Shown here in pieces: positions 33,739 through 45,265 of a stretch of 64,000 nt of DNA. The translations under genes were made by a program, and so were the position numbers. The DNA comes from Bos javanicus. Lineage: Eukaryota > Chordata > Mammalia > Artiodactyla > Bovidae. The notes beneath the pieces are model-generated. The model had not been told where the DNA came from. It saw only the letters and a list, made by a program, of their open reading frames with translations, and ran no database searches. The stretch spans positions 26,634,001 through 26,698,000 of the forward strand of contig NC_083876.1 in NCBI RefSeq assembly GCF_032452875.1. Reading direction: 5' to 3'. Numbering within the stretch: the stretch's first letter is position 1; every line of letters starts with the position of its first letter.

Positions 33739-33755
33739 TAAGTATTAGTTTCTTA

Positions 33756-34722
33756 AAGGTTATTTGTAATGCACCAATATTTGCAACCCTACCAATGAAC
33801 TTCTTGTTGGTTACAGTAAAGTTTGTTGGTCTGTATTGAACTTTATATGGATCTTTCACACCCATGCATGGTTTTGTAAAATCATATATTACTCATCTGG
33901 AAAATACTAGTTTACTGAACCATTCAGATTTTCCAAAATCTGGACACACTTCATTACAAAATATCAACCAATTGTATCTTTTAATATTACCAAGAATCTC
34001 ATCAAAATTTCTTTATATATTGGCAAGCTATCAAGCTCACTGGTTGATATGTTTCAAAAAATTTTTTAATGCTTGCTTGAAAATTCAAATGTTATCAGTG
34101 GCAAAAAATTTAAGGTTTTTGCATTGGAGTGATGGGTGTTTTTGTTCATTTTCAGACAAATGTCTGACAAATATACAGAATATGGTTTGTATATCCATGT
34201 TTAATTAGTAAGCTGTTCTTTAAAGTAAATATCATATTGTGTGAAAAAAGTGGCTAGTTTACTTTGCAACTCAATCACACACTTTTCCTTCCAGGCAACC
34301 ATCACACTTCAGTGAGCAACATAAGTGTTTTATGCTGAATTTCCATTTTGTCACACAGAATATTAAAAAGATGTGTCATTAGGGGCTACAATTTAATAAA
34401 ATTAATAATTTTTACTGCATTAAGATGTTACTAAGTGAAAGTGACTAATTCTTTTCTGTGAATGCAAAGTGGTAAAGAAGACAGTATCTACTAATACAGT
34501 TAGTTCCATGCTCTATTTGTGTTACGTTTATCATTGTTTTGGTAAAATTTAAATTTTGCCAGCAGTTTATTATTCCTTTTGCCTTTTCACTGCACATAAT
34601 CAACACTGAAAGAAGTACATAACATACTAGCATAAAAAAGAAAATAATTTTTACCTGATGTGCCCCCTAAAAGGTTTCCAGGGACTCCCAGGGGTTCACC
34701 AAACATACTTTGGGAACCACTG
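33756..34722. repeat. Possible hAT-type DNA transposon relic
   Basis: The right end 'actttgggaaccactgg' (34707-34723) looks like a hAT terminal inverted repeat (complement 'cagtggttcccaaag'). Upstream, 'ggggttcaccaaacat' also resembles hAT-Charlie ends. A matching left terminal repeat was not found. Interior sequence is A/T-rich and contains the 114-codon frame 33864-34208 without a recognisable domain. The assignment rests on the right end only. Confidence 0.3.
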
Positions 34723-34890
34723 GACAAGAATATTGAAAAGTGAGGAGAATAAGGGAGAAACAGTACTGGCTTCAGAAACATCAACTGAAGCCTCATATCA
34801 GGACTCTACCAAAACAAATACAGGTGGGAAAAAGACGCTTCCTCAGAAGGCAAGTTTCACAGGTATAAGCAGTTTCCTAGCAGGAGGCAC

Positions 34891-35019
34891 CAGAGAAGGC
34901 AATGGCACCCCACTCCAGTACTCTTGCCTGGAGAATCCCAGGGACGGCAGAGCATGGTGGACTGCCGTCTGTGGGGTTGCACAGAGTCGGACATGACTGA
35001 AGCGACTTAGTAGCAGCAG
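34891..35019 (+). mobile_element. Bov-A-type SINE monomer
   Basis: It starts 'cagagaaggcaatggcaccc' and ends 'gaagcgacttagtagcagca'. It combines the start of the first dimer unit with the end of the second, consistent with internal loss of one unit. TSD caggaggcac (34881-34890) against cagcaggcac (35020-35029) has one mismatch. Confidence 0.88.
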
Positions 35020-35029
35020 CAGCAGGCAC

Positions 35030-35636
35030 GGGAAGCAGGCCCCTTGGCAGTGGACAGAAAATTCCTGCTCAGATCAACAGCAGAGCTGTGTCTATGGATG
35101 GAGCACGTGCTGCCTGCAGAAGCAGGTGCCTGAAAGTTGTAGCTCAAAGGGAAATGCAAAGTCAGGAGGTTTCAGAAGGCAAGACATACCTTAGAAGTAG
35201 CCCAAGGATGAGCCCTTCCACAGTTGCTGGTTTCTCAGCATTGCAGTCAGACAGCAACTTCGCAAATGCCACTTTAAGAGAGGGGACAGTTTCAATGGAG
35301 GGGAGGCATTTTACCTTTTTATCCAAGGTATAGTGATTTTATACACCTGAAGTAACATACAGTGGAAAGATGGGATTTTCACAGATCCAAGAAAAGATAA
35401 TAATAGAATGGTTGGGGGTTTACAACCTGCCAGTACTGTGGAGGTCTGTAGGTCACAGAAGCCAAGAGAGAATTAAGTGCTTCTGTCTTACCCAAGGCTT
35501 AGAAGTCCAGTTTTAAACAAGCTGACAAAAGGAAGTTTGCCTTTTCTCAGAAAAGGAGCTTTGTAGTTTAAATGAGTTAAGCACAGAAATGTTCTGGCAT
35601 TTACATCTTGTATCTTAAGTACAGACCTGCAGCAGA
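35030..35636. other. Single-copy DNA
   Basis: No gene or repeat recognised. The 81-codon frame at 35088-35333 has no domain. Confidence 0.45.
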
Positions 35637-35893
35637 TTTTTTTTAAATTAATTTTTATGGAGTATAGTTGCTCTGCAATGTTGTTAGTTTCTAAGGCACA
35701 GCAAATGAATCACCTATAGGGATACATACACCCCCTGTCTTTTGGATTTCCTTCCTATTTAGGTCATCACAGAGCACTGAGTAGAGTTCCCTGTGCTGTA
35801 TTAATGTTCTCATTAGTTATCTGTTTTATACCTAGTATCAGTAGAATATATACGTCAATCTACAATCTCCCAATTCATCCCACTCCCTTTTCC
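35637..35893 (-). mobile_element. L1 3'-UTR fragment
   Basis: 'atggagtatagttgctctgc' and 'gagtagagttccctgtgctg' mark the same reverse L1 3' end as at 28490. The insertion is about 260 bp, truncated after 'cccactcccttttcc'. A TSD is not clear. Confidence 0.83.
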
Positions 35894-36117
35894 AGCAAAG
35901 TTTTATACACTGATACTAAGGTTCTTCCAACATCACTGAAGAAACTCTAATCCTTATGCCCTTGAGAGACACTGGGAATAAATCTGTACCATAGTATGTC
36001 TTACAATGGTGACAGGTAGACAGATTGTGAGAACTGGCATTGATCCACCCTTCACTATGTGTGAAGCATTTTGTGTACTTTAAAATATGTTAGTTTGATC
36101 CACCCTTCACTATGTGG

Positions 36118-38070
36118 AATGGAGGATCGTAACACTGTATAGGAGGCAGTGATCAAAACCATCCCCAAGAACAACAAATGCAAATAGTTATCTGCGGAGC
36201 CCTTAGAAATAACTGAGAAAAGAAGAGAAGCATAGGGCAAAAGAGAAAAGGAAAGATACATCCATTTGAATGCAGAGTTCCAAAGAATAGCAAGGAGAGA
36301 TAAGAAAGCCTTCCTCAGTGATCAATGCAAAGAAATAGAGGAAAGAAAAATAGAATGGGAAATACTAGAGATATCTTCAAGAAAATTAGAGATACCAAGG
36401 GAACATTTCATGCAAAGATGAGCACAAAATAGGACAGAAACGGTATGGATCTAACAGAAGCAGAAGATATTAAGAAGAGGTGTCAAAAATACACAGAAGA
36501 ACTGTACAAAAAAGATCTTCATGACCCAGATAACCATGATGCTGTGATCACTCACCTAGACCCAGACATCCTGGAGTCTGAAGTCAAGTGGGCCTTAGGA
36601 AGCATCACTACAAACAAAGCTAGTGGAGGTGATGGAATTCCAGCTGAGCTATTTCAAATCCTAAAAGATGTTGCTGTGAAAGTGCTGTACTCAGTATACC
36701 AGCAAATTTGGAAAACTCAGCAGTGGCCGCAGGACTGGAAAAGATCAGTTTTCATTTCAGTCCCAAAGAAAGGCAATGCCAAAGAACGCTCAAACTACCG
36801 CACAATTGTGCTCATTTCATGTGCTAGCAAAGTAATGCACAAAATTCTCCAAACTAGGCTTCAAAAGAATGTGAGCCAAGAACTTCTAGATGTTCAAGCT
36901 GGATTTAGGAAAGGTAGAGGAACCAGAGATCAAATTGCCAACATTTGTCGGATCATAGAAAAAGTGAGAGAATTCCAGAAAAAAACATCTACTTCTGCTT
37001 CACTGACTACAATAAAGCCTTTGATTGTGTGAATCACAACAAACATTGGAAAATTCTTAAAGAGATGGGAGTACCAGACCACCTTACCTGTCTCCTGAAA
37101 AAGATGTGTGCAGGTTAAGAAGCAACAGTTAGAACTGGACATAGCACAATGGACTGTTCCAAATTGGGAAAGGAGTATGTCAAGGCTGTATATTGTCATC
37201 TTGCTTATTTAACTTAGAGGCAGAGTACATCATGCAAAATGGCAGGCTGGTGAAGCACAAGCTGGAATTAAGATTTCAGGGAGAAATATCAGTAACCTCA
37301 GATATGCAGATAACACCACCCTATGGCTGAAAGCGAAGAGGAACTAAAGAGCCTCTTGATGAAAATGAAAGAGGAGAGTGAAAAAGCTGGCTTAAAACTC
37401 AAGATTCAAAAAGCGAAGATCACAACATCTGGTCCCATCAGTTCATGGTAAATGGATGGGGAGACAATGGAAGTGGTGACAGATTTTATTTTCTTGGGCT
37501 CCAAAATCACTGCAGATGGTGACTGCAGCCATGAAATTAAAATATGCTTGCTCCTTGGAAGAAAAGCTATGACCAACCTAGACAGCATATTAAAAAGCAG
37601 AGACATTATTTTACTGACAAAGGTCCATATAGTCAAAACTATGGTTTTTCCAGCGATCATGTATGGATATGGGAGTTGGACCATAAAGAAAGCTGAGCCC
37701 CAAAGAACTGGCTTTTGAACTGTGGTCCTAGAGAAGATTCCTGAGAGTCCCTTGGACAGCAAGGAGATCAAATCAGTCAATACTAAAGGAAATCAGTCCT
37801 GAATATTCATTGGAAGGCTGATGCTGAAGCTTAAGCTCCAATACTTTGTCCACCTGATGCAAAGAATTGACTCATTGGAAAAGACCCTGATGCTGGGAAA
37901 GATTTAAGGCAGGATGAAAAGGGATGACAGAGGATGAGATTTTTGGATGGCATCACCGATTCAATGGGCATGAGAGTGAGCAAGCTTTGAGAGTTGGTGA
38001 TGGACAGGGAAGCCTGGCATGCTGCTGTCCATGGGGTCACACAGAGTCAGACACGACTGAGTGATTGAAC
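36118..38070 (+). mobile_element. BovB LINE, 1.95 kb, degraded
   Basis: It starts just downstream of the endonuclease coding region ('aatggaggatcgtaacactg') and reaches the 3' end 'cacgactgagtgattgaac'. The TSD tcactatgtgg is exact at 36107-36117 and 38071-38081. Many frameshifts and stops show it is older than the copy at 11286. Confidence 0.94.
36445..37500 (+). pseudogene. BovB reverse transcriptase pseudogene
   Basis: Codons from 'MDLTEAEDIKKRCQKYTEEL' through 'FRKGRGTRDQIANICRIIEK' are open (36445-37032), covering the N-terminal RT motifs. A seven-A run at 36979-36985 then shifts the frame just before motif A. The palm motif reads YADN instead of YADD (37303-37314), losing a catalytic Asp. 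A further one-base loss follows in 'ccaccctatggctgaaag'. It cannot encode an active enzyme. Confidence 0.85.
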
Positions 38071-38252
38071 TCACTATGTGGGAAGCATTTTGTATACTTT
38101 ATAAAATATTAGTAACTCCAATAACCTTGTGAGATAAGGCTTGAATTTTATGGATCAGGAAATTCTGGCTTTGAGAGGTTAAGGAGCCCAAGATGGCACT
38201 TGCCACTGGGATCTGGAACTAAGCCTAGTCAGTCAGACTCCAAAGCCCATGG

Positions 38253-39544
38253 ATTTTCCATTTTCACCCATATTTTTCAATAGGTTTGGTTTGTTTTAGC
38301 AGAATTTTAAAAACTTTAAGCAGGACACTAAAATGTTAAAGCTTCTTATACAGCATCAACATCCATGAAATTCTCATCAAATATTTGAAGAACCTCAAAA
38401 GCACTTCCAAAGGGCTCTCCAGATAGAAAACAGCTGCCCCGCAGCTGCCTGCTCTCTGTGTCGTTTCTAGTTCAACAGCTGCTACTTGTTTTTTTTTTTT
38501 GCTGCTCTCTCTCTCTCTCTTTTTTTAAAATTGCCCTTAATGCTTAAGATTGTTCATGCCAATGCATGGAACTTTTTCAATTTACATCCAAGCTGAAGAA
38601 AGTGCTTCTGGTTATATCTACCTCTTGTAGCTTTAACTGTGCATGAGTGTAAAAGCCTCTGTGAGCAGAGCAAACAGACCTCTACCCCCTTTGTTATCCA
38701 CACTGGAAGGCACAAGTGAGCTTTTCCACCCAGCGTGGCTTGGAATAAAATTAGTTGCACTGTCAGAAGGATTTGAGAGAAGTATTTTATCTGGGAGAAG
38801 AATTGAACATTATTGCTATATCTATATATTACATACTGAATTGTGTACCATCTATAGATTTAATATTCATTATATTAGGCTGGGTGCTCTATATATTAAG
38901 CCGGGTCTCAGCTTCAGATCTGACAGGGGGATCCCTCTGGGTGGTTCTTTCTTAAAATGAATCCTAAAATTGTCTTGGCATGACACAAGAAAGAGATTAA
39001 AAATAGGAAGAAAAATATGAGCAACATTGCATTTTCAAGGTATTATTTTGTCAAGAATTTAAAATAATAATTAGATGGAGATAAGGCTACAGGTAGGAAG
39101 ATTCTTTCCATAGTTTCAAAAGGGGTAAGGTATGGAGTCAGTTTCAGTAGTTCAATGAGAAGGGAGATGAGGAAAGTGAATACTGAGAGGGTCAGGAGAG
39201 AGGGAATCAATAGGTCTTAGTGTATGGGATATGGAAGAAATAAGGTAGGAAAATGTCCTGGTCTTTTAGCTCTTGGTTCCAGTTCCAACAGAAAATACCG
39301 AGGAGGGGCACATGCTGGAGCCAGAATATCCCAGACAACATTACACGTCTCACGCGATATGTTGTTTCATGTCTTTGTGTCTGTCTTGTGCCATTGAGGC
39401 CTTGAAATATAAAATGTTTAGATCTTAAATTCTTCATTGTTTGCTAGAATTTTTCCTAGGCCGTTTTGTTCATGTTTTATTAAAACCCAGTTTCCTAGGC
39501 TGTTTATAGGATCTTCATGCATTTTTATAAATTATATCTTTTGT
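38253..39544. other. Single-copy DNA with (CT)n at 38504-38522
   Basis: A T-run and a CT-repeat lie at 38488-38528. The rest shows no gene or repeat. Frames 38643-38960 and 38755-38955 overlap in different registers without domain content. Confidence 0.45.
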
Positions 39545-39560
39545 AAAGAACAGATGATTA

Positions 39561-39993
39561 TACTGTATTGGTGTTTTTCTTTGTGGCTTACTTCACTCTG
39601 TATAATAGGCTCCAGTTTCATCCAATACAGTATACTAATGCATATATATGGAATTTAGAAAGATGGTAACAACACCCCCTGTATACGAGACAGCAAAAGA
39701 GACACTGATGTATAGAACAGTCTTTTGGACTCTGTGGGAAAGGGAGAGGGTGGGATGATTTGGGAGAATGGCATTGAAATACGTATAATATCATATATGG
39801 AAAGAGTCGCCAGTCCAGGTTCTATGCACGATACTGGATGCTTGGGGCTGGTGCACTGGGACGACCCAGAGGGATGGTATGGGGCGGGAGGAGGGAGGAG
39901 GGTTCAGGATGGGAAACACATGTATACCTGTGGCGGATTCATTTTGATATTTGGCAAAACCAATACAATATTGTAAAGTTTAAAAAAAAAAAA
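39561..39993 (+). mobile_element. L1 insertion with 5' inversion (twin priming)
   Basis: 39561-39620 is the reverse complement of the L1 ORF2 end (compare 62893-62952, 'gatgaaactggagcctatta'). 39621 onward is the forward 3' end ('caatacagtatactaatgca') through the 3'-UTR to a poly-A of about 15. The TSD aaagaacagatgatta is exact at 39545-39560 and 39994-40009. An inverted 5' segment, truncation, poly-A and TSD together are the twin-priming signature. Confidence 0.93.
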
Positions 39994-40235
39994 AAAGAAC
40001 AGATGATTAAAACCAAAATGTTAAAAATCCCAAGATTTTTACCCTTTAATAAGGAAGTTTAAATTGCACATTTACTATAAAAATATAATCTAACTTATCC
40101 TTCTTTGTTGTGCACTTTAAGTTGTATTTTTTCCTATTTTGTCTTTCTGATAAAAGGTTTGCTTTCTATCCTGCAATGATTTGGAAAGTAGATAGTCATT
40201 TTAAAACTTACTAGTTGTGAACTCATTGTGTTAAT

Positions 40236-40610
40236 GTGTGTTAGTTGCTCAGTTGTGTCCGATTCTTTGCGACTCCATATATAGTCCCTGGAATTCTCCA
40301 GGCCAAAATACTGGAGTGGGTAGCTGTTTCCTTCTCTGGGGGATCTTCCTAACCCAGGGATCAAACCCAGGTCTCCCACATTGCAGGTGGATTCTTTACT
40401 AGCTGAGCCACCAGAGAAGCCCAAGAATATGGAGTGGGTAGCCTATCCCTTCTCTAGCAGATCTTCCTGATCCAGGAATCTAACCACGGTCTCCTGTATT
40501 GCAGGCAGTTGCTGTTTCCTTCTCCAGGGGATCTTCCCAACCCAGGGATCGAACCTGTGACTCCTGCATTGGCAGGCAGATTCTTTACCACAGAGCCACC
40601 AGGTGGCCCT
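40236..40610 (-). mobile_element. Compound Bov-tA SINE with three tRNA-like heads
   Basis: In reverse, a full Bov-tA (40236-40421) is followed by two partial units (about 40422-40509 and 40510-40610). Each ends in a tRNA-like head, with B-box complements 'gggatcaaacc', 'ggaatctaacc' and 'gggatcgaacc'. One pair of TSDs flanks the whole array, attgtgttaat (40225-40235) and attgtgttgat (40611-40621), so it probably inserted as one unit. Confidence 0.85.
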
Positions 40611-40621
40611 ATTGTGTTGAT

Positions 40622-41112
40622 AAATGTTATTGAATCAATATTTAATTATAGGATTTGAAAACAAAACAACTTAAGCGGTCTACTTCTGGAAGATGACTAG
40701 TTTATTTTGCCTTTCCTATCCTACTTCCCTTATTCTGGTCTCTATTTTGGGATCAGAAATCCTATTTGAAAAATTAAATCTTCACTTTTTAGGTTTCTTT
40801 GACTACTTTTGTTTCCAAAGTTAATGCAATCATTTAGCCTTTATGAGATCAAGAGTTTCCTCCACTATCTGATTATTATCTGGTTCCAGCAAACCCCTTG
40901 CTGGCAAGGAGGATGGAGAGCTACTAAAATAAGGAGGTCTAAACGCATATTCTGAGAGCCAGGAAACTCAGGCAATAAGAGGAGGAACTTCACTGGGTAA
41001 AAACACCTCAGCTGGAGATGTCTCTTGGTGGCACATACTTGGAAGGACTGACTGCCTTTTGAGACTATGGAATGGGAGAGAGAAACACAGATTTTAGAAT
41101 CCATTCCTTTAA
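40622..41112. other. Single-copy DNA
   Basis: No gene or repeat recognised. Confidence 0.45.
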
Positions 41113-41124
41113 CAGTCACATTAT

Positions 41125-42268
41125 TTATTATTATTATTTTATTGGGGGTATAGTTGATTACAGTGTTATATTTCAGGCATCTAGCAAAATGATTCAGTTA
41201 CATATATACTCATTCTTTTTCAGATTCTTTTCTCATGTAGGTTATCACAGAGTATTGAGTAGAGTTCCCTGTGCTAGACAGTAGATCTTTGTTGGTTATC
41301 TGTGTTATATGTAGTAGTTTATATATGTTAATCCCCAGATCCTGGTTTATCCACCACCCTACATTTCCCCTTTGGTGACCATAAGTTTGTTGTCAATAGC
41401 TGTAAGTCTGTTTTGTAAATAAGTTCATTTGTATCATTTTTACAAATTAGATTCCACATATGAGTGATATATATTTGTCTTTGACTTTCTTAAGTGAATA
41501 ATCTCTAGATTCATCCATGTTGCTGCAAATGGCATTATTTCGTTCTTTTTAATGACTGCATAGAATTCCATTGTATATATGAATTACATCCTCTTTATCC
41601 ATTCCTTTGTTGAAAGGCATTTAGGTTGTTTCATGTCTCAGTTATTGTGAATAGTGCTGCTTTGAACATTGGGGTTCATGTATCTTTTCAAATTATGGTT
41701 TTGTCCAGATATATGCCCAGGAGTAGGGTTGGATCGTAGGGGAACTCTGTTTTTAGAGGAACTTCCCAACTGTTCTCGATAGTGGCTGTACCAACTTACA
41801 TCCCCACCAGCAGAGTAGGAGGCTTCCCTTTTCTCCACACCCTCTCCAGCATATGTTTGTAGACTTCTTAACAATGGCCATTCTGACCGGTGTGAGGTCA
41901 TATTTCATTGTAGTTTTGATTTGTATTTCTCTAATAATTAGTGATGGTGAGCATCTTTTCATGTGCTTTCTGGCCATCTGTATTCCATCCAATTCAACAG
42001 GCATGAACTTGGGCAAACTTCAGAAGGTGGTGAGGGACAGAGAGGCCTGGCATGCTGCGGTCCATGGGGTTGCAAAGAGTCAGACACAACTGGGAGACTG
42101 AACAACAATGACATGTCTTATTTAGAGAAATGTCCATTTAGATCTTCTGCCCATTTTTTTGGACTGGGTTGTTCATTTTTTGGATCTAGAGCTTCATGAA
42201 CTGTTTGTATATATCAGAGATGAATCCCTTGTCGGTTGCATCATTTGCTAATATTTTCTCCCATTACA
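41125..42268 (-). mobile_element. L1 3'-UTR and ORF2 end, with TSD
   Basis: It contains the reverse L1 3'-UTR ('ggggtatagttgattacagt', 'agtagagttccctgtgctag') followed by ORF2 C-terminal sequence ('ggccattctgaccggtgtga', 'catcttttcatgtgctttct'). TSD cagtcacattat (41113-41124) against cagccacattat (42269-42280) has one mismatch. A short BovB tail at 41986-42109 interrupts it. Confidence 0.92.
41986..42109 (+). mobile_element. BovB 3' tail, 124 bp
   Basis: Only the last part is present ('caacaggcatgaacttgggc' to 'cacaactgggagactgaaca'), inserted antiparallel in the L1. The L1 sequence resumes at 'tgacatgtcttatttagaga'. Confidence 0.9.
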
Positions 42269-42280
42269 CAGCCACATTAT

Positions 42281-42998
42281 GGAGTTTCACTTTGACTCAT
42301 TTCCTGATTATTTCTTGGGAAACATTACCCGGACATTCTTTATTTCAAACTGCCATTTTCCTGCCCCTGCTACTCTCATCCCCTGTAGGCACCAGGTGAG
42401 TCATTACTTCTCTGTACTTCCTCCATACTTTGTGGCTTATACAATTACTGTAGTAATCAAGTGGAATTCAGTAATTGCTTACTTTTCTGTAACTGTGAGT
42501 GCCAGGGCTGTAATACTCTGTTCATCACTACATCCAGTGGCTGGCACAAAGGAGGTCCTCAAAAAATGGTGCTGTACTGAAAATCACTATATATTGCTGA
42601 GAGAAAGTGTGCAGAACAAAGAGATCAGAAAATGTTTGTATGCTAGGAGACAGAGAACCCACCAGACATAGAGTACACAGTGCTGCAAGGTAACAAAAGA
42701 ACCTGCAAGTGTAAGAATCGAGAAGAAAACCACACAGGGTGAAATAATGAGTACTGTAGGAGGAGGAAGACTAGGAAAATGATACTGGGCTTGGTAATGG
42801 TTTTCTTACTTATCACTCTCAAAATAGCAGAATAGAGTAACTGAGTCAGAAACCAAACTGCAAGGGCAGGATGAGTAGACGAATAAGGGGCTGATAAACT
42901 CACTTTGAAAAGTGTATTGGTTAGAGCAGAGATTTTGAGTAAGTAGCTTGTGGGAATTACGAGTTTGAGTTATTTTGTCTAGTTTAGGAATACATACG
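42281..42998. other. Single-copy DNA
   Basis: The 130-codon frame 42279-42671 and the minus frame 42643-42903 have no recognisable domain and no convincing gene structure. Confidence 0.4.
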
Positions 42999-43233
42999 AA
43001 AATATAACATGCACCCCAGTGTTCATTGCAGCACTATTTACAATAGCCAGGACGTGGAAGCAACCTAAATATGCAACAGAGGAATGGATAAAGAAGATGT
43101 AGTACATATCCAATGGAATATTACTTGGCTATAACAAGGAAGGAAATGCCATTTGCAGCAATATGGATGGAACTAGAGATTATCATACTAAGGGAAGTGA
43201 AGTCAGAGGAAGATAAATATATGATATCACTCA

Positions 43234-43581
43234 CTCAGCTCAGTTCAGTTCAGTCGCTCAGTTGTGTCCGACTCTTTGCAACCCCATGGATTGCTGCACA
43301 CCAGGCCTCCCTGTCCATCACCAACTCCCGGAGTTCACCCAAACATCCAGCCATCTCATCCTCTGTCGTCCCTTTCTCCTCCTCCCCCCAATCCCTCCCA
43401 GCATCAGAGTCTTTTCCAATGAGTCAACTCTTCGCATGAGGTGGCCAAAGTATTGGAGTTTCAGCTTTAGCATCAGTTCTTCCAAAGAACACCCAGGACT
43501 GATCTCCTTTAGAATGGACTGGTTGGATCTCTTGCAGTCCAAGGGACTCTCAAGAATCTTCTCCAACACCACAGTTCAAAA
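43234..43581 (-). mobile_element. BovB 3' end, minus strand, young-looking
   Basis: It has a cagttcagtt-type tail then 'ccatcaccaactcccggagt' and 'catgaggtggccaaagtatt'. It includes several preserved CpGs and lies close in sequence to the copy at 11286, so it is probably fairly recent. A short internal deletion lies near 43345, where the 'ctcatgtccattgagtc' part is missing. Confidence 0.93.
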
Positions 43582-43857
43582 GTTAAGAGGAATCTAATTT
43601 TTAAAAGTGATACAAATAAACTTAGTTACAAAACAGAAACAGAATTACAGATATTGAAAGAAACTTATGGTTACCAAAGGGGAAATGTGATAGGGGAAAG
43701 GGATAAACCAGGATCTACTCTATAGCACAAGGAACTCTACTCAAAACTCTGTGATAACCTATGTAAGAAAAAAATCTGAAAAAAAAGAGTGGACATATGT
43801 AGAAGTGAATCACTTTGCTATACACCTGATATTAACGCAACATTGTAAATCAACTAT

Positions 43858-44002
43858 GCTGCTGCTGCTAAGTCGCTTCAGTCGTGTCCGACTCTGTGCA
43901 ACCCCATAGACGGCAGCCCACCAGGCTTCCCCGTCCCTGGGATTCTCCAGGCAAGAACACTGGAGTGGGTTGCCATTTCCTTCTCCAATGCATGAAAGTG
44001 AA
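43858..44002 (-). mobile_element. Bov-A monomer, minus strand, with gct tail
   Basis: A (gct)4 tail, the body 'aagtcgcttcagtcgtgtcc' and the linker 'caatgcatgaaagtg' are present. It is flanked by a short repeat aactat (43852-43857, 44003-44008). It sits inside the L1 3'-UTR. Confidence 0.9.
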
Positions 44003-44033
44003 AACTATATTCCAATATAAATTAAAAATGAGT

Positions 44034-45111
44034 ATATGTGTATGTTTATAGGCAAAATAAAAGACACCAAAGGATAGAGAGAATAGAAGGAAAAAAAAAG
44101 GATAGTTGAACAAATGTGGTAAAGCTGGAGATGGGGAGATAAGACTGAACAAATGTGAGGAGAGAGAACAGAAGATGGAAAGAGAGCCTATCATATTCTG
44201 ATAGGGAAGAGGAAAGGAGTTTTTACGGTCAAAATGAAGATAAATAGGGAAATAGAAGCTTTCATTTAGTCTTTATGAAGAAAGAAATCTGTGAGAGCTG
44301 GCATCGTATATCATCTGTGTCAATAAATGAGGAGTGAAGCCATCCTCAGAGTAGAGTTGCTGGAGTGAAACTAGGGACTGTAGAATACAGAGTTTAGAAC
44401 AGCAGGGAGGGGATATCATAACAAATCAAGGGAAGAAAGTGTGAGATGAAAGTCCGCAATCAGGGCCAATTTTGGGGTGGTTAATGTACATTGTGAGCTC
44501 AGATGTGGTTTATTAAAATTTCCCAACACTTCTGTCATCTTGGGTATTGGGGTGGAGACTGGCATGGATGAGCAAATGAGCGTGAGATTCTTGACGGGGA
44601 GTGAGTATAGTATTGACAGGATCAATCCTGGATTGTAAACGTGATAGAAATGAGAGTAGGGCCAAAATAGGATGTTGCGTCAATGTTAGGAAATGCTAGA
44701 ACAGATGTAGAGTTTGTGGTCAGAAATAATGAGTCCTGGGTGTTTGTTCACGCCTTTGAAGATGTTTAAATATTTATATGTTTATTTTAATAAAGAGTTT
44801 CCGGGCAGTTAGTCATTCTTTTTGCCACAGTGTTTCTGGAAGTAATAGTGGGGGGAAAAGGCTGAACAGAGATCTCATTCTTCCCCTTTTGGTTGATTTT
44901 TCTCCTTAGAAAACAGCCTCTATCATCTCTCACACTGGATGACCACCTTTCATTTGTAATATGCTTTAGGAATTGATTTCAAGGCTAATCAAAAGAGATC
45001 GAAACTAATGTATACTGACTATGATAAATTCAGTATTTCAGGGATTAGAATAACCAAACCCAGACTGTGGAACAGGAACAGAGAACTAAGTTAATATTAG
45101 TCGACTCCAAG
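44034..45111. other. Single-copy purine-rich DNA
   Basis: No gene or repeat recognised. Long G/A-rich tracts occur, for example 44070-44200. Confidence 0.45.
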
Positions 45112-45265
45112 GAAGTTATGTAACTTCTGAGAATCAGTTTTCTCACCCGTAAATGGAAGTATGTTAGCTATCCCCAACAGCTATTGCAAGAATTGGAAAG
45201 ATAATATTTGTAAAACCTTTAGCATGGCTCCTAGAACTGAGTACACAGTCTCTGTATCTTTCCCA
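45112..45265 (-). mobile_element. MIR SINE relic, minus strand
   Basis: 'ggaagttatgtaacttctga', 'cagttttctcacccgtaaat' and 'acctttagcatggctcctag' follow the reverse MIR core in order. Confidence 0.72.

Larger units (their letters stand above)
36050..38252 (+). mobile_element. MIR SINE with a local tandem duplication, split by BovB
   Basis: The right part (38071-38252) is a good MIR: 'ggaagcattttgtatacttt', 'caataaccttgtgagataag', 'gagaggttaaggagcccaag' and 'agtcagactccaaagccc'. The left part carries two copies of 'gatccacccttcactatgtg' (36042-36061, 36097-36116). These are 55 bp apart, with MIR start sequence between them. A BovB then landed in the second copy. Old relics like this rarely keep such clear structure. 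Confidence 0.8.
42999..44033 (+). mobile_element. L1 ORF2 end and 3'-UTR, in three pieces
   Basis: Pieces 42999-43233 ('cattgcagcactatttacaa', 'tggaagcaacctaaatatgc'), 43582-43857 ('gaaacttatggttaccaaag') and 44003-44033 are colinear. A BovB end and a Bov-A SINE are inserted between them. 5'-truncated; no clear TSD. Confidence 0.85.

Noticed and set aside
40236..40610. CRISPR-like spaced repeats
   Set aside because: The repeated units are long diverged SINE heads in a mammalian genome, not short identical repeats with unique spacers.
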